From contig NZ_LR813084.1 in the NCBI RefSeq assembly GCF_903815225.1, positions 4,010,501 to 4,074,500 on the forward strand: a stretch of 64,000 nt of DNA. Reading direction: 5' to 3'. This stretch comes from Delftia tsuruhatensis. Lineage in GTDB: Bacteria > Pseudomonadota > Gammaproteobacteria > Burkholderiales > Burkholderiaceae_C. Under the pieces are notes generated by a model. That model was not told the DNA's origin. It did not search any database and saw only the letters and a program-made list of their open reading frames with translations. Both the position numbers and the translations under genes were made by a program. Below, in pieces: positions 40,977 through 49,661 of this stretch (position 1 is its first letter; each line of letters starts with the position of its first letter).

Positions 40977-42164
40977 TCAGGCTTGTTCAGGGGTCGGCGC
41001 GGGCCGGGCCACGGCCAGCTCGCACAGGATGCGCTCGCGGTCCGCGTCCAGTGCGGGTGGCTGGCGACGCACCAGGGCCTGGGCCTGGGAGGCCCGCAAG
41101 GGATTGCCCGCCACCTGCAAGCCCCGGCCACCGGGCGTTTGCACCTGGGCCAGCATGCCGCGTTCGCGCACCTGGGGGTGCTCGACGATGTCGGCCACGC
41201 TGTTGTACTCCCCCGCCGGGATGCCATTATCCGTGAGCAGTTGCAGCCAATGGGACCTGGGACTGTCCCGCAGGCGCGCCTCCAGCGCGGCCTTGAGTTC
41301 GGCCTGGTGCTCGCAGCGCAGCGCGTTGCTGGCAAAGCGCGCGTCCTGCGCCAGCTGCGGCAGTGCAAGCAGGTCGCACAGCCGGCGGAACAGCGCATCG
41401 CTGCCCACGGCGATGACGAACCAGCCATCCTGCGCGGCGAACACGTCGAAGGGCGCCATGGACGGATGCCGCGTGCCGATGGGGCCGGGCACGCTGCCCA
41501 GCGCGCCCAGCCGTGCCACGGGGTTCTCCAGCAGGGCCACCTGGCAGTCCAGCATGGAGACATCGACGCGCTCGCCCTGCCCCGTGCGCATGCGCCGCAT
41601 CAGCGCTGCCTGGGTGCCGATGACCGCATACAGCCCCGCGCCCAGGTCGCCGATGGACACACCCACACGGCAGGGCCCTTCGCCCGGATGGCCGGTCACG
41701 CTCATCATGCCGCTCATGGCCTGCACCACCATGTCGTATGCCGGAAAGCCGCTGTAGGGGCCGGTCTGGCCGAAGCCCGAGACCGAGGTCATCACCAGCC
41801 CCGGGTAGCGCGCATGCAGTGCATCCCAGCCATAGCCGAGCTTGTCCATGGTGCCTGGCCGGAAGTTCTCGACCAGCACGTCAGCCCCCTCCAGCAGGCG
41901 CTCGAACACCTCGCGGTCCTGCGGCTGCTTGAGGTCCAGCGCGATGGACTCCTTGTTGCGGTTGACCGAGAGGAAATAGGCGGACGCCCCCTCCACGAAG
42001 GGCCCGATGCCGCGCGCATCGTCGCCCGATCCCGGCTGCTCGACCTTGATCACGCGCGCGCCCAGGTCGGCCAGCATCTGCGTGCACATGGGGCCGGCCA
42101 GCACGCGCGTGAGGTCGATCACGGTCAGGCCTTCGAGCGGCAGGCCGGTGGCTTGTTCATTCAT
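40977..42164 (-). CDS. Class III (CaiB/BaiF) CoA-transferase
   Basis: A 395-residue family III CoA-transferase. The N-terminus (LPLEGLTVIDLTRVLAGPMCTQMLADLGARVIKVE) is canonical, and the catalytic Asp is Asp173 in VSIGDLGAGLYAVIG. FRPGTMDKLGYGWD is also typical. Such enzymes move CoA between carboxylic acids with no ATP cost. Next to matB it may recycle CoA between malonyl-CoA and another acid; this is inference. It follows the Bug gene by ~150 bases and precedes matB by 36. Confidence 0.9.
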   Translation of the reverse strand: MNEQATGLPLEGLTVIDLTRVLAGPMCTQMLADLGARVIKVEQPGSGDDARGIGPFVEGASAYFLSVNRNKESIALDLKQPQDREVFERLLEGADVLVENFRPGTMDKLGYGWDALHARYPGLVMTSVSGFGQTGPYSGFPAYDMVVQAMSGMMSVTGHPGEGPCRVGVSIGDLGAGLYAVIGTQAALMRRMRTGQGERVDVSMLDCQVALLENPVARLGALGSVPGPIGTRHPSMAPFDVFAAQDGWFVIAVGSDALFRRLCDLLALPQLAQDARFASNALRCEHQAELKAALEARLRDSPRSHWLQLLTDNGIPAGEYNSVADIVEHPQVRERGMLAQVQTPGGRGLQVAGNPLRASQAQALVRRQPPALDADRERILCELAVARPAPTPEQA

Positions 42165-42285
42165 AGCTGCTTCCTTTTCTTATCTACAACCTTGGCGCTC
42201 TACCGCCAGCCCATGCAACCGGCAAGCCACGAGCCAGGGACAGCAAGCAAGGGCCGCCCCGCAGCGAGGCTGTCGTCCCCCTTTA

Positions 42286-42311
42286 GGGAAGGCGCAAAGC
42301 GCCTCAGGGGG
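42286..42311. repeat. Dispersed intergenic hairpin repeat, copy A
   Basis: A 26-bp core containing the small hairpin GGCGC-AAA-GCGCC and ending in CTCAGGGGG lies six bases from the stop of the Bug gene. A second copy differing at one base is at 61159-61184, next to another stop codon. Confidence 0.6.
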
Positions 42312-42316
42312 AGGTT

Positions 42317-43285
42317 TCACTGCAATCCGGCGCCGGAACGCTGGGTCAAGGCTTTCGATTCCTGTCCTTCCTTCAAGGCCCAGGCACGGAACTCCGCGAG
42401 CGAAACGGAAGGCGCGGCGAGATTGCCCTGCCTGGCCAGCCTGGCCTTCACATCGGGATCTTCCAGCGCCTGGGCACTGGCCTCGAAGAGCTTCTTCGCC
42501 ACCTCCTCGGGCAGGCCTGCGGGCGCGAACAGGCCGAACCAGAAGGTGTAGTCGAAACCGGGCACGCCCGACTCCTTCATGCCCGGCAGGTCCGGGAACA
42601 GCGGCGAGCGGTCGGCTGTGCTGACGGCCAGCACGCGCAGCTTGCCGGCCTGCGCCAGCGGCAGCACCGATGGCGGCGTACCGAAGGTCATGTCCACATC
42701 GCCCGCCCCCACGGCCTGGATAGAGGGGGCGCCGCCCTTGAACGGCACGTGCAGCATGCGCAGCCCGCCGCTGGCGCCCGAGAACGACAGCGTGGCCAGG
42801 TGCGTGATCACGCCGGCACCCGAAGAGGAGTAGCTGAGCTTTTCCGGCTGGCTGCGCGCCAGCGCCACCAGTTCGCCCACGTTCTGGCCCGGAAAGTCCT
42901 TGCGCACGGCCAGCAGCATGGGGGCCGAGCTCCAGCGCGTGATGGGCGTGAAGTGCTTCGCCCCGTCATAGCGCGCGCTCTTGTAGAGCAGCTGGTCCGA
43001 GCCATAGATGTTGGCGCTGCCCAGCAGCAGCGTGTAGCCGTCGGCCGGCGCACGCGCCACATGCTCGGAGGCCAGCGTGGTGCCGGCACCGGGGCGGTTG
43101 TCCACCAGCAGGGGCTGGCCCAGCAGCTTGCCGACCTTGTCGGCCACGATGCGCGCCACGGCATCGGCGCCGCCGCCCGGGGGAAAGCCCACGACCAGCG
43201 TGACGGGCCGCGTGGGGTAGGACTGGGCCATTGCACTGCCGGCCGACAGGGCCAGCAGCAACGACAGAACGGAACGCTTGAACAT
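42317..43285 (-). CDS. Bug/TctC-family solute-binding protein (malonate locus, first copy)
   Basis: A 322-residue periplasmic protein. A Sec signal (VLSLLLALSAGSAMA-QSY) precedes YPTRPVTLVVGFPPGGGADAVARIVADKVG, LLVDNRPGAGTTLASEH and APADGYTLLLGSANIYG, the Bug signature. There is no TctAB partner in the window, so it may feed a transporter encoded elsewhere or a sensor. It lies in a run with enoyl-CoA hydratase upstream and CaiB and MatB downstream, which suggests a small (di)carboxylate ligand. Confidence 0.9.
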   Translation of the reverse strand: MFKRSVLSLLLALSAGSAMAQSYPTRPVTLVVGFPPGGGADAVARIVADKVGKLLGQPLLVDNRPGAGTTLASEHVARAPADGYTLLLGSANIYGSDQLLYKSARYDGAKHFTPITRWSSAPMLLAVRKDFPGQNVGELVALARSQPEKLSYSSSGAGVITHLATLSFSGASGGLRMLHVPFKGGAPSIQAVGAGDVDMTFGTPPSVLPLAQAGKLRVLAVSTADRSPLFPDLPGMKESGVPGFDYTFWFGLFAPAGLPEEVAKKLFEASAQALEDPDVKARLARQGNLAAPSVSLAEFRAWALKEGQESKALTQRSGAGLQ

Positions 43286-43336
43286 GGCTTGTCTCCTTTT
43301 GTATATGTGATGCCAGGACGCGCGACAGGGGCGGGC

Positions 43337-44086
43337 TCAGCGGCCCTTGAACACCGGGCTGCGCTTTTCGCGCCAGGCCCGGCCGCCCTCCTGCAGATCC
43401 TCGGAGGCGATGCTGCGCTGCACCTCGCGCGTGATCTCGGCCACGTCATGGCAGCCGCGCGCGATCCGGTTCAGGTGCTTTTTCATGCCGAACAGGGGAA
43501 TGGGTGCCATGGCCGCCAGCGTGCCCGTGAGCTGGTCCATGGCAGCCGCGAAGGCCTCGGGCTCGGCCAGATGGGTCAGGAAGCCGCAGTCCTTCATTTC
43601 GCGGGCCTGGATGCGCTCGCAGGTCAGGAACAGGCGCTTGGCCGTGTCCAGACCCAGGCGCGAGACATAGCGCTCCAGCCCGGCCGCATAGAAATGCAGT
43701 CCCAGGCGCGCCGCGGGCATGAACATCTCGGCCGCCGTGCTGCCCACACGGAAGTCGCAGGCCAGGGCCATGTCCGTGGCGCCCCCATAGACACCGCCAT
43801 GGATGGCGGCCACGGTGACCGCGCGGCACTGCTCGATGGCATCCACCATCTCGCCGAAGCTGCTGCCTTCGGTCTGGCTGCCTTGTATCTCTGATATATC
43901 ATAGCCACTGCAAAAGTACCTGCCCTCGCTGCGCAGCACCACGACACGGACATCATCGCGGTGGTTGACATGCTCCATGTGCGCCACCAGAACGGCCAGG
44001 TCCTCGGGCGCCAGTTTGTTGGCGGCTGCGGAGCGTTGCAGCGTGATGGTGGCCAGGTGATCCTGGATGTCGAGTCTGGGCGTCAT
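43337..44086 (-). CDS. Enoyl-CoA hydratase/isomerase family protein
   Basis: A 249-residue crotonase-fold enzyme. It shows the oxyanion-hole segments GRYFCSGYDISE and GGVYGGATDMALACDFRVG and the C-terminal EKRSPVFKGR tail. One of the usual catalytic glutamates is replaced in MPAARLGLHFYAAG, so the reaction may be an isomerization or hydrolysis rather than hydration. It is first of the ech-bug-CaiB-matB run and divergent from the FCD-GntR regulator across only 39 bases. Confidence 0.85.
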   Translation of the reverse strand: MTPRLDIQDHLATITLQRSAAANKLAPEDLAVLVAHMEHVNHRDDVRVVVLRSEGRYFCSGYDISEIQGSQTEGSSFGEMVDAIEQCRAVTVAAIHGGVYGGATDMALACDFRVGSTAAEMFMPAARLGLHFYAAGLERYVSRLGLDTAKRLFLTCERIQAREMKDCGFLTHLAEPEAFAAAMDQLTGTLAAMAPIPLFGMKKHLNRIARGCHDVAEITREVQRSIASEDLQEGGRAWREKRSPVFKGR

Positions 44087-44125
44087 ATGTATCAGTCAGT
44101 CAATCAGATATATTTGAATTAGAAG
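44087..44125. promoter_or_regulatory. Short AT-rich divergent regulatory region
   Basis: The 39 bases between the enoyl-CoA hydratase and the GntR gene are markedly AT-rich. They contain TATCAG and CAGATA half-sites (inverted with one mismatch) and alternating ATATAT stretches. The size and position make it the only place for an autoregulatory operator of the GntR protein. Confidence 0.5.
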
Positions 44126-44842
44126 ATGCTTCCAGCCAAGCAGCCATTGGAGAAAACCCCGGCCACGCCCAGCCTGCAGGAGCGTATACGGCAATCGCTG
44201 GAAGACGAGCTGCGTTCCGGCGTGATGCGGCCCGGCGATGCCATCGACGAGCCGGCCCTGTGCGAACGCTTCGGCGCCTCGCGCACACCCGTGCGCGAAG
44301 CCTTGCTGCTGCTGGTGGCCAAGGGGCTGGTGGAGATCGTTCCGCGCTCGGGCATCTATGTGCGGCGCCTGGATGCACGCGAGTTGGTGGCCATGATGGA
44401 GGGGCTGGCCGAGCTGGAAGGCGTGCTGGCACGGCTGGCCGCCACGCGCATCCATGTGCAGTTGCGCGAGCGGCTGCAGGCGGCCCTGGCTCGCACGGCC
44501 ACATGCGCCGAGGCCGAGGACGCCGAAGGCTATGTGCAGGCCAACATGCAGCTGCACGAACTGATATACGAGGCCAGCGGCAACGACTTCATCGTGGAGC
44601 AGACCCGGCTGCTGCGGCTGCGCATCACGCCCTACCGGGGGCGCATGTTCGAGAAGCCCGGGCGGCTGGCGCGCTCGCAGCAGGAGCACGAGGCCGTGGT
44701 CGCCGCCATCTGCGCGGGCCAGGCCGAGATCGCGGCCGAGGCCATGCGCCAGCACATCTGCGCGGGCGGCAGCGCCTTCACCGACATGGTGCTGGGCGCG
44801 CCCGCGCAGGCCGGCTACGGGCGCCCGCGCAAGCCGAGATAG
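44126..44842 (+). CDS. GntR-family regulator with FCD domain (MatR-like candidate)
   Basis: A 238-residue regulator. The N-terminal winged HTH (LQERIRQSLEDELRSGVMRPGDAIDEPALCERFGASRTPVREALLLL) is followed by an all-helical FCD ligand domain (from ARELVAMMEGLAELEG on) with metal-binding histidine candidates (NMQLHELIYEAS, SQQEHEAVV, MRQHIC). MatR of malonate operons is of this type. Its divergent position next to the ech-bug-CaiB-matB run suggests it represses those genes until a small acid binds. Confidence 0.87.
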   Translation: MLPAKQPLEKTPATPSLQERIRQSLEDELRSGVMRPGDAIDEPALCERFGASRTPVREALLLLVAKGLVEIVPRSGIYVRRLDARELVAMMEGLAELEGVLARLAATRIHVQLRERLQAALARTATCAEAEDAEGYVQANMQLHELIYEASGNDFIVEQTRLLRLRITPYRGRMFEKPGRLARSQQEHEAVVAAICAGQAEIAAEAMRQHICAGGSAFTDMVLGAPAQAGYGRPRKPR

Positions 44843-44854
44843 TCCCGGCCCCGC

Positions 44855-46033
44855 TCAGGGACGGACTTCGAAGGCCAGGAACTGCGTCACCTGGTTGTCG
44901 GCGAAATTGTTGTCGGCCACCAGCACCAGGGTGCGGTTGCCGTTGGCCAGGCGCGGCCCCCAGGAGATGCCCTCGATGTTGTCCAGCTTGATGCCCTGGT
45001 AGGTCACGGGCATCTCCAGCAGCAGCTCGCGCTTCATGGGCTTGTAGCTGGCGCCGACCAGGCTCCTGACGGCGCGCACGTCGGTGGTGTCCGGCTCGAT
45101 GGTGGCGCGCGTCAGGCGGATGGTGTTGCCCACGCCGTCGGCGAAGGCGCGCTCGATGGCGATGAACTCGTTGTTGGAGACGGCCAGCAGTTCGGGCAGG
45201 CCGTTGTCGGGCGGAAAACTGCCCGTTGCGGCCTTGTCCAGCGGAATCTTCGGCAACGGGTAGGCATACTGCGCGCCAGCCTTGCCCGTGGACGGGTCCA
45301 GCCTGACGACGCGGACAACGCTGCCTGCGGCCAGCGTGGTGATGGGGCCATCCTCCACCAGGGCATCCTCGTTGGCCGTGAACACGCTGCCGTCGGGCGT
45401 GACGGCCAGGGCCTCGAACAGCTTGTTGCTGCGTCCGCCGGTGGTGGCGTTGTCCACGTAGTTGAAGGCAGCGGGCGTCTCGAAGTCGCGCACGAAGCTG
45501 CCATCGACCTTGACCTCGCGCACGAAGGGCTGGAACAGGCTGGCGGCGTCGGTGCTGAAGTTGCCCTCGCTGGACACGTAGAGATTGCCATTGGGCGCCA
45601 CGCGGATGCCCTCGGGGTCCACGGTGCGCCGGTTGGAGGGCAGCGGCTGGCCGTCGCGGCCCTTGAGATAGACCATCTTGCGGATGGTCACGGCCTGTAT
45701 GGCCTTGTCGTCGAGCTGTATGCCCAGGTTGTAGAAGCGCGGGGTGCCACGCTCGCCGCCCCGGTCGTCCGAGATGGCCCAGTAGCTGCCGTCGCTGGCG
45801 CGGTCCAGTCCGGAGATCCCGCCGAACTCGACGCCGTCGAACAAGGTCCTGGTCTTGATCGCGTAGTCGCCGATCAGGCGCAGCGATCCGATGGTCTCGG
45901 GACGGTCGTCGCTGCCGCCGCAGCCCGCCAGGCCCATGCCGGACCCGGCCGCCAGGGCCAGCGCCAGGAGCATGGCCGGCATGCGGCGCGGTGTCGTCGT
46001 TGTCGTCGTTACTGTCGTCTCTGCCTCGTGCAT
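44855..46033 (-). CDS. Phytase-like esterase domain lipoprotein
   Basis: A 392-residue protein with a lipobox (GMGLAGCGGSDD) after a hydrophobic segment, so it is probably anchored in a membrane on the periplasmic side. The rest is a beta-propeller-like domain matching the 'esterase-like activity of phytase' family: GGISGLDRASDGSYWAISDDRG, DPEGIRVAPNGNLYVSSEGN, FEALAVTPDGSVFTANEDAL and NIEGISWGPRLANGNRTLVLVADNN. GGAGG five bases before the ATG at 46033 supports this start. Substrate unknown; it is convergent with the GntR gene. Confidence 0.85.
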   Translation of the reverse strand: MHEAETTVTTTTTTPRRMPAMLLALALAAGSGMGLAGCGGSDDRPETIGSLRLIGDYAIKTRTLFDGVEFGGISGLDRASDGSYWAISDDRGGERGTPRFYNLGIQLDDKAIQAVTIRKMVYLKGRDGQPLPSNRRTVDPEGIRVAPNGNLYVSSEGNFSTDAASLFQPFVREVKVDGSFVRDFETPAAFNYVDNATTGGRSNKLFEALAVTPDGSVFTANEDALVEDGPITTLAAGSVVRVVRLDPSTGKAGAQYAYPLPKIPLDKAATGSFPPDNGLPELLAVSNNEFIAIERAFADGVGNTIRLTRATIEPDTTDVRAVRSLVGASYKPMKRELLLEMPVTYQGIKLDNIEGISWGPRLANGNRTLVLVADNNFADNQVTQFLAFEVRP

Positions 46034-46138
46034 GGCCCCTCCCAGGGTGTATTCCAGAAGGGGAAGACCATAGCCGACGGCCATGACGGGGCCGTGACAT
46101 GCAGACGCACGAAGGGTCAGGCCATGGCCTGCGACACA

Positions 46139-47137
46139 CTATTCGAGCTTGGCGCCCGAGGCCTTGACCACCTGGGCCCAGCGCGCGATCTCGGAGTGCA
46201 CCATGGCCGCGAACTGCTGCTGGTTCATGCCGCCATATTCGGCGCCATTGCGCGCCCAGGTGGACTTGATGTCCTCGGCCGTGCCGATGCGCTGCACCTG
46301 CTCGATGAGCTGGGCCTGCACGGTCGCAGGCGTGCCCTTGGGCGCCCACAGGCCGTACCAGGTCGTGACCGTGTAGTCGGGCAGGCCGGACTCGGCCGCG
46401 CAGGGCACGTCCGGAAAGGCCGGGTTGCGCCGATCGCCCGAGACCATCAGCGCCTTGATGCGCCCGCTCTTGATGTGCTGCGCAGACGAGCCCAGGCCGT
46501 CGAACATCATGTCCACGTTGCCAGCGATCAGGTCCTGCAGCGCCGGGCCCGCGCCCCGGTAGGGAATGTGGGTGATGAAGGTATTGCTCTGCAGCTTGAA
46601 CAGCTCCCCGGCCAGGTGATGGGAGGTGCCTGCCCCCGCCGAGGCGTAGTTGAGCTTGCCCGGTCGCCGGCGCAGGTCGGCCAGCAGTTCCTGGACGGTC
46701 TTGTGCGGCACGTTGCGCGGGTTGACCACCACCACCTGGGGCACGCTGGCCAGCAGGGCCAGGGGGATGAAGTCGCGCTCCAGGTCATAGTCCAGGCGCG
46801 GGTACATGGACGGCGCGATCACATGGTGGGTGCCGCCCATGAAGAAGTTGTAGCCATCCGGCGCCAGCTTGGCCGCATAGCTGGCGCCCAGCGTGCCGCC
46901 CGCGCCGCCGCGGTTGTCGATCACCAGGGTCTTGCCCGCGCTCTTGGCGAACTGGGCCGAGAACGGCCGCGCGAAGGCATCGGTGCCGCCGCCGGCCGGA
47001 AACGGCACGACCAGGTTCACGGGCTTGGACGGCCAGTCCGTCGCGGCGCGGGCCGCCATGGGCAGGGCCAGCGCGGCCATCGATGCCCCGGCCGCGCGCA
47101 GCACCGCGCGCCGCCCCGTGGGGTGCAAAGCTTGCAT
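46139..47137 (-). CDS. Bug/TctC-family solute-binding protein (malonate locus, second copy)
   Basis: A 332-residue periplasmic protein. The N-terminus has a twin-arginine-like stretch (GRRAVLRAAGASMAALALPMAARA-A), so Tat export is possible. Bug signatures: WPSKPVNLVVPFPAGGGTDAFARPF, LVIDNRGGAGGTLGASYAAK and APDGYNFFMGGTHHV. AAGGAGA seven bases before the ATG gives a strong ribosome-binding site. It lies ~100 bases after the malonyl-CoA decarboxylase gene on the same strand, but a terminator stands between them. Confidence 0.9.
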   Translation of the reverse strand: MQALHPTGRRAVLRAAGASMAALALPMAARAATDWPSKPVNLVVPFPAGGGTDAFARPFSAQFAKSAGKTLVIDNRGGAGGTLGASYAAKLAPDGYNFFMGGTHHVIAPSMYPRLDYDLERDFIPLALLASVPQVVVVNPRNVPHKTVQELLADLRRRPGKLNYASAGAGTSHHLAGELFKLQSNTFITHIPYRGAGPALQDLIAGNVDMMFDGLGSSAQHIKSGRIKALMVSGDRRNPAFPDVPCAAESGLPDYTVTTWYGLWAPKGTPATVQAQLIEQVQRIGTAEDIKSTWARNGAEYGGMNQQQFAAMVHSEIARWAQVVKASGAKLE

Positions 47138-47206
47138 GACTTGTCTCCTTGTCGCCTCTGCGAGGCTGTCTTCGTTGTCAGGCGCGGCAGTCCCCGTGCG
47201 GAACGC

Positions 47207-47233
47207 AAAAAAAGGCACGGCGCAGGCCGTGCC
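47207..47233 (-). terminator. Terminator after malonyl-CoA decarboxylase
   Basis: Stem GGCACGGC (47214-47221) / GCCGTGCC (47226-47233) followed on the minus strand by seven T residues. It lies six bases past the stop of the decarboxylase gene. Confidence 0.88.
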
Positions 47234-47238
47234 CTTGT

Positions 47239-48684
47239 TCACTTGCACAGGGCTTCGATGTCCGAGGACACCGGTATGCGGCCCTGCGCCAGCAGGCCGC
47301 GATGCTTGTCCAGACGCTTGAGGTCGTACAGGTAGTTGACCATCAGCCCCAGCGATTGCTTGAGTCCCTTGGCCGACAGGTCGGCCGCCCAGTTCAGCCG
47401 CTCCACGCGCGCGCCATTGCCCAGGTGAAAGCGTGCCACCGGGTCCAGCGGCCGGCCCTTGGCAGTCTCGCGCCCCAGGTAGTGGGCCGCGCAAAACAGC
47501 AGCGCCCGGCGCACGGGCGCATCCGGCTTGAGCTCCTGTGGCGCATCGAGGGCGGCCAGCAGATGCTCGGCTCCCGCGCCACCGGCCTTCTGCGCCAGCG
47601 CCTTGCGCTGGCGCTCGTCCATCTTCTCCAGGACGGCGTCGCCATGCCTGGCGATCCAGGCGCGCAGGCCCGGGATGGGCGACAGCGTGGCGAAATGGCG
47701 CAGGCGCGGGAATTCGCCCGTGAGCGTCTCCACCACATGCTTGATCAGCGAGTCGCCGAAGCTCACGCCGCGCAGCCCGGTCTGGGTGTTGCTGATGGAA
47801 TAGAAGATGGCCGTGGTGGCGCGGCCCAGGTCGGAAGCGGCCGCCGTCTCGTCCAGCAGGGGCGCAATGCTGTCGGACATCCTGTCCACCAGGGCCACTT
47901 CCACGAAGATCAGCGGCACATTGGGCATGCGCGGGTGGAAGAACCCGTAGCAGCGCCGGTCGCTGTCCAGCCGGTTCTTGAGGTCGGCCCAGCTGCGGAT
48001 GTCGTGCACGGCCTCGTACTGGATCAGCTTCTCGATCAGGGAAGCGGGCGAGTCCCAGCTCAGGCGGCGCAGCTCCAGCAGCGCCACGTCGAACCAGGTG
48101 GAAAACAGGTGCTCCAGCTCCGCGTCCAGCGCGGAGAAGCGCTGCTGCTCGGCCTTGGGCAGGGCCAGCAGCTCGGCGCGCAGGTCCACGAGAAAACCCA
48201 TGCCGCCCTGGGGCTGGGCAAAGCGCTGCAGCAGCCGCGTGCGCGGCGACATCAGCGCACGGCGCAGGTCCATCTCGGCCTGGCCGCGCTCGGCGTCGCT
48301 GGCCGCGGCGTCATAGCGCTTGCGGGCGGCCATCAGGGCCTCGGTGTCGGGGCCGAACTGCTCGACGATCAGCGCCCAGAAGTCCTTGCGCGCCGGCGGC
48401 TCGGCCTGGCCATGCCAGTCCATCAGCTGCTGCGCATGGCGCCCGCCCTCCACATCGCTGAGCGATGCGTCGGCGGCGGCCTGCAGGTCCTCCATGAGCT
48501 TGCGCAGCTCGCGCGGGGACAGCACCTCCTGGCCGCGCCGCAGGGTGGCCTGCAGGCGCTGGGCCATGCTGCGGGGCGCGGGCGCCCCGGCGCCATCGCC
48601 CCCCTCCTTGGCCGCCGCCGCCGCGGCATCGGTGCTGCGAAAGCGGGACACATTGCGGGCAATCCAGTCGGTAGCCAGACCCAT
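47239..48684 (-). CDS. Malonyl-CoA decarboxylase
   Basis: A 481-residue member of the MCD family (MatA-like). It has an N-terminal helical part and the GCN5-like catalytic part with CYGFFHPRMPNVPLIFVEVALVD, SISNTQTGLRGVSFGDSLIKHVVE (serine of the active site) and VARFHLGNGARVERLNWAADLS (catalytic His region). It converts malonyl-CoA to acetyl-CoA and CO2. With the MatB-like ligase at 39387-40940 it gives a full malonate-to-acetyl-CoA route. No signal peptide. Confidence 0.92.
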   Translation of the reverse strand: MGLATDWIARNVSRFRSTDAAAAAAKEGGDGAGAPAPRSMAQRLQATLRRGQEVLSPRELRKLMEDLQAAADASLSDVEGGRHAQQLMDWHGQAEPPARKDFWALIVEQFGPDTEALMAARKRYDAAASDAERGQAEMDLRRALMSPRTRLLQRFAQPQGGMGFLVDLRAELLALPKAEQQRFSALDAELEHLFSTWFDVALLELRRLSWDSPASLIEKLIQYEAVHDIRSWADLKNRLDSDRRCYGFFHPRMPNVPLIFVEVALVDRMSDSIAPLLDETAAASDLGRATTAIFYSISNTQTGLRGVSFGDSLIKHVVETLTGEFPRLRHFATLSPIPGLRAWIARHGDAVLEKMDERQRKALAQKAGGAGAEHLLAALDAPQELKPDAPVRRALLFCAAHYLGRETAKGRPLDPVARFHLGNGARVERLNWAADLSAKGLKQSLGLMVNYLYDLKRLDKHRGLLAQGRIPVSSDIEALCK

Positions 48685-48851
48685 TCAGACGTTCCTCCAT
48701 GTCAAGCGGTCACGGAACTGTCATGCCCCAACGCGGGCCAATGACAATTCCTTGCTGCTCACATTATGAGAGCCTGCGCGCGGCGCGGTGTACGCCAATG
48801 TCGCGTTCTTGTCTTCGTAGTATCCCGAAACCGAGGCTGCCGCCTCCGTGC

Positions 48852-49661
48852 TCAGCGCCGGCTGTCGGGAATGGCCAGCGCGGGATAGCGCTCGGCCAGC
48901 CGCACCGGCATCTCCACATCCAGGATGAACCGGTCCCCTCGGTACCAGAACATGCCCGCCATCAGCACGCCTCCATCCACATCCGTGACGGTGCGGACCA
49001 TCCTGGCGATGGGCGAGCCGAAGGCGTAGGCCAGGCTGCGCGACAGCTCGAAGTCGGCCGGCTCGACGGTCAGGGTCTGGTGGATGACGCCCAGGCGCTC
49101 GCCCTGCACCTCGCGCAACAGGTGCAGCAGCTTGCGGGTCTTCTCGCTGCCCGGCGCGAAGCGGTCGAACACCGGCTCGCACACATACATGTCGATCAGG
49201 CAAAAGGGCTGGCCGTCATGCAGGTGCAGCTTGCGCAACAGCACATAGCGCTCCTGCGGCTGGCCACGCCATGCCAGCGCGGCAGGCAGGCTCCGGGCCC
49301 TGCGCTTGTCCAGGACCTGGATTTCCAGGCCGGGGGCATCGACCGAAGCATCGTTGATCGCCGCGCGCAGGCGCTCGTCCGGCACCGGCGAGCTCTGGAT
49401 CACATGGGTGCCACGCCCGCGCTGGCTGCTGATCAGGCCCTCCTCGACCAGCAGGGCGAAAGCCTGGCGCACCGTGACCCTGGCGATGCCGAAGCTGCGG
49501 GCCAGGCTTTCCACGGTGGGCAACTGGTGCCCCAGCGGGAACTCCCCCGAGAAGATCTTGTGCCGCAGCACGCTGGCCAGCTGGCGATAGCGCGTGACGC
49601 CTTCCGCACCGTCATCGGGCAGGTCGCCGCCGGCCGCATTCTGCATGGACTGCCTTGTCAT
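48852..49661 (-). CDS. GntR-family regulator with UTRA domain
   Basis: A 269-residue HutC-type regulator. The winged HTH is near the N-terminus (YRQLASVLRHKIFSGEFPLGHQLPTVESLARSFGIARVTVRQAFALL), followed by GLISSQRGRGTHV and a UTRA ligand-binding domain. The start overlaps the AtuA-like stop as ATGA (49658-49661), so regulator and catabolic genes are translationally coupled. This is an autoregulated operon of the type hydratase-AtuA-regulator. Ligand unknown. Confidence 0.9.
   Translation of the reverse strand: MTRQSMQNAAGGDLPDDGAEGVTRYRQLASVLRHKIFSGEFPLGHQLPTVESLARSFGIARVTVRQAFALLVEEGLISSQRGRGTHVIQSSPVPDERLRAAINDASVDAPGLEIQVLDKRRARSLPAALAWRGQPQERYVLLRKLHLHDGQPFCLIDMYVCEPVFDRFAPGSEKTRKLLHLLREVQGERLGVIHQTLTVEPADFELSRSLAYAFGSPIARMVRTVTDVDGGVLMAGMFWYRGDRFILDVEMPVRLAERYPALAIPDSRR

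Noticed and set aside
39366..42551. A 1061-residue open frame on the plus strand
   Set aside because: It lies antisense to matB and the CaiB gene, both with complete family motifs; the antisense product shows only low-complexity composition.
43895..43905. TGATATATCA palindrome inside the enoyl-CoA hydratase gene as an operator
   Set aside because: It lies well inside coding sequence and resembles the intergenic half-sites only loosely; without binding data it is not supported.
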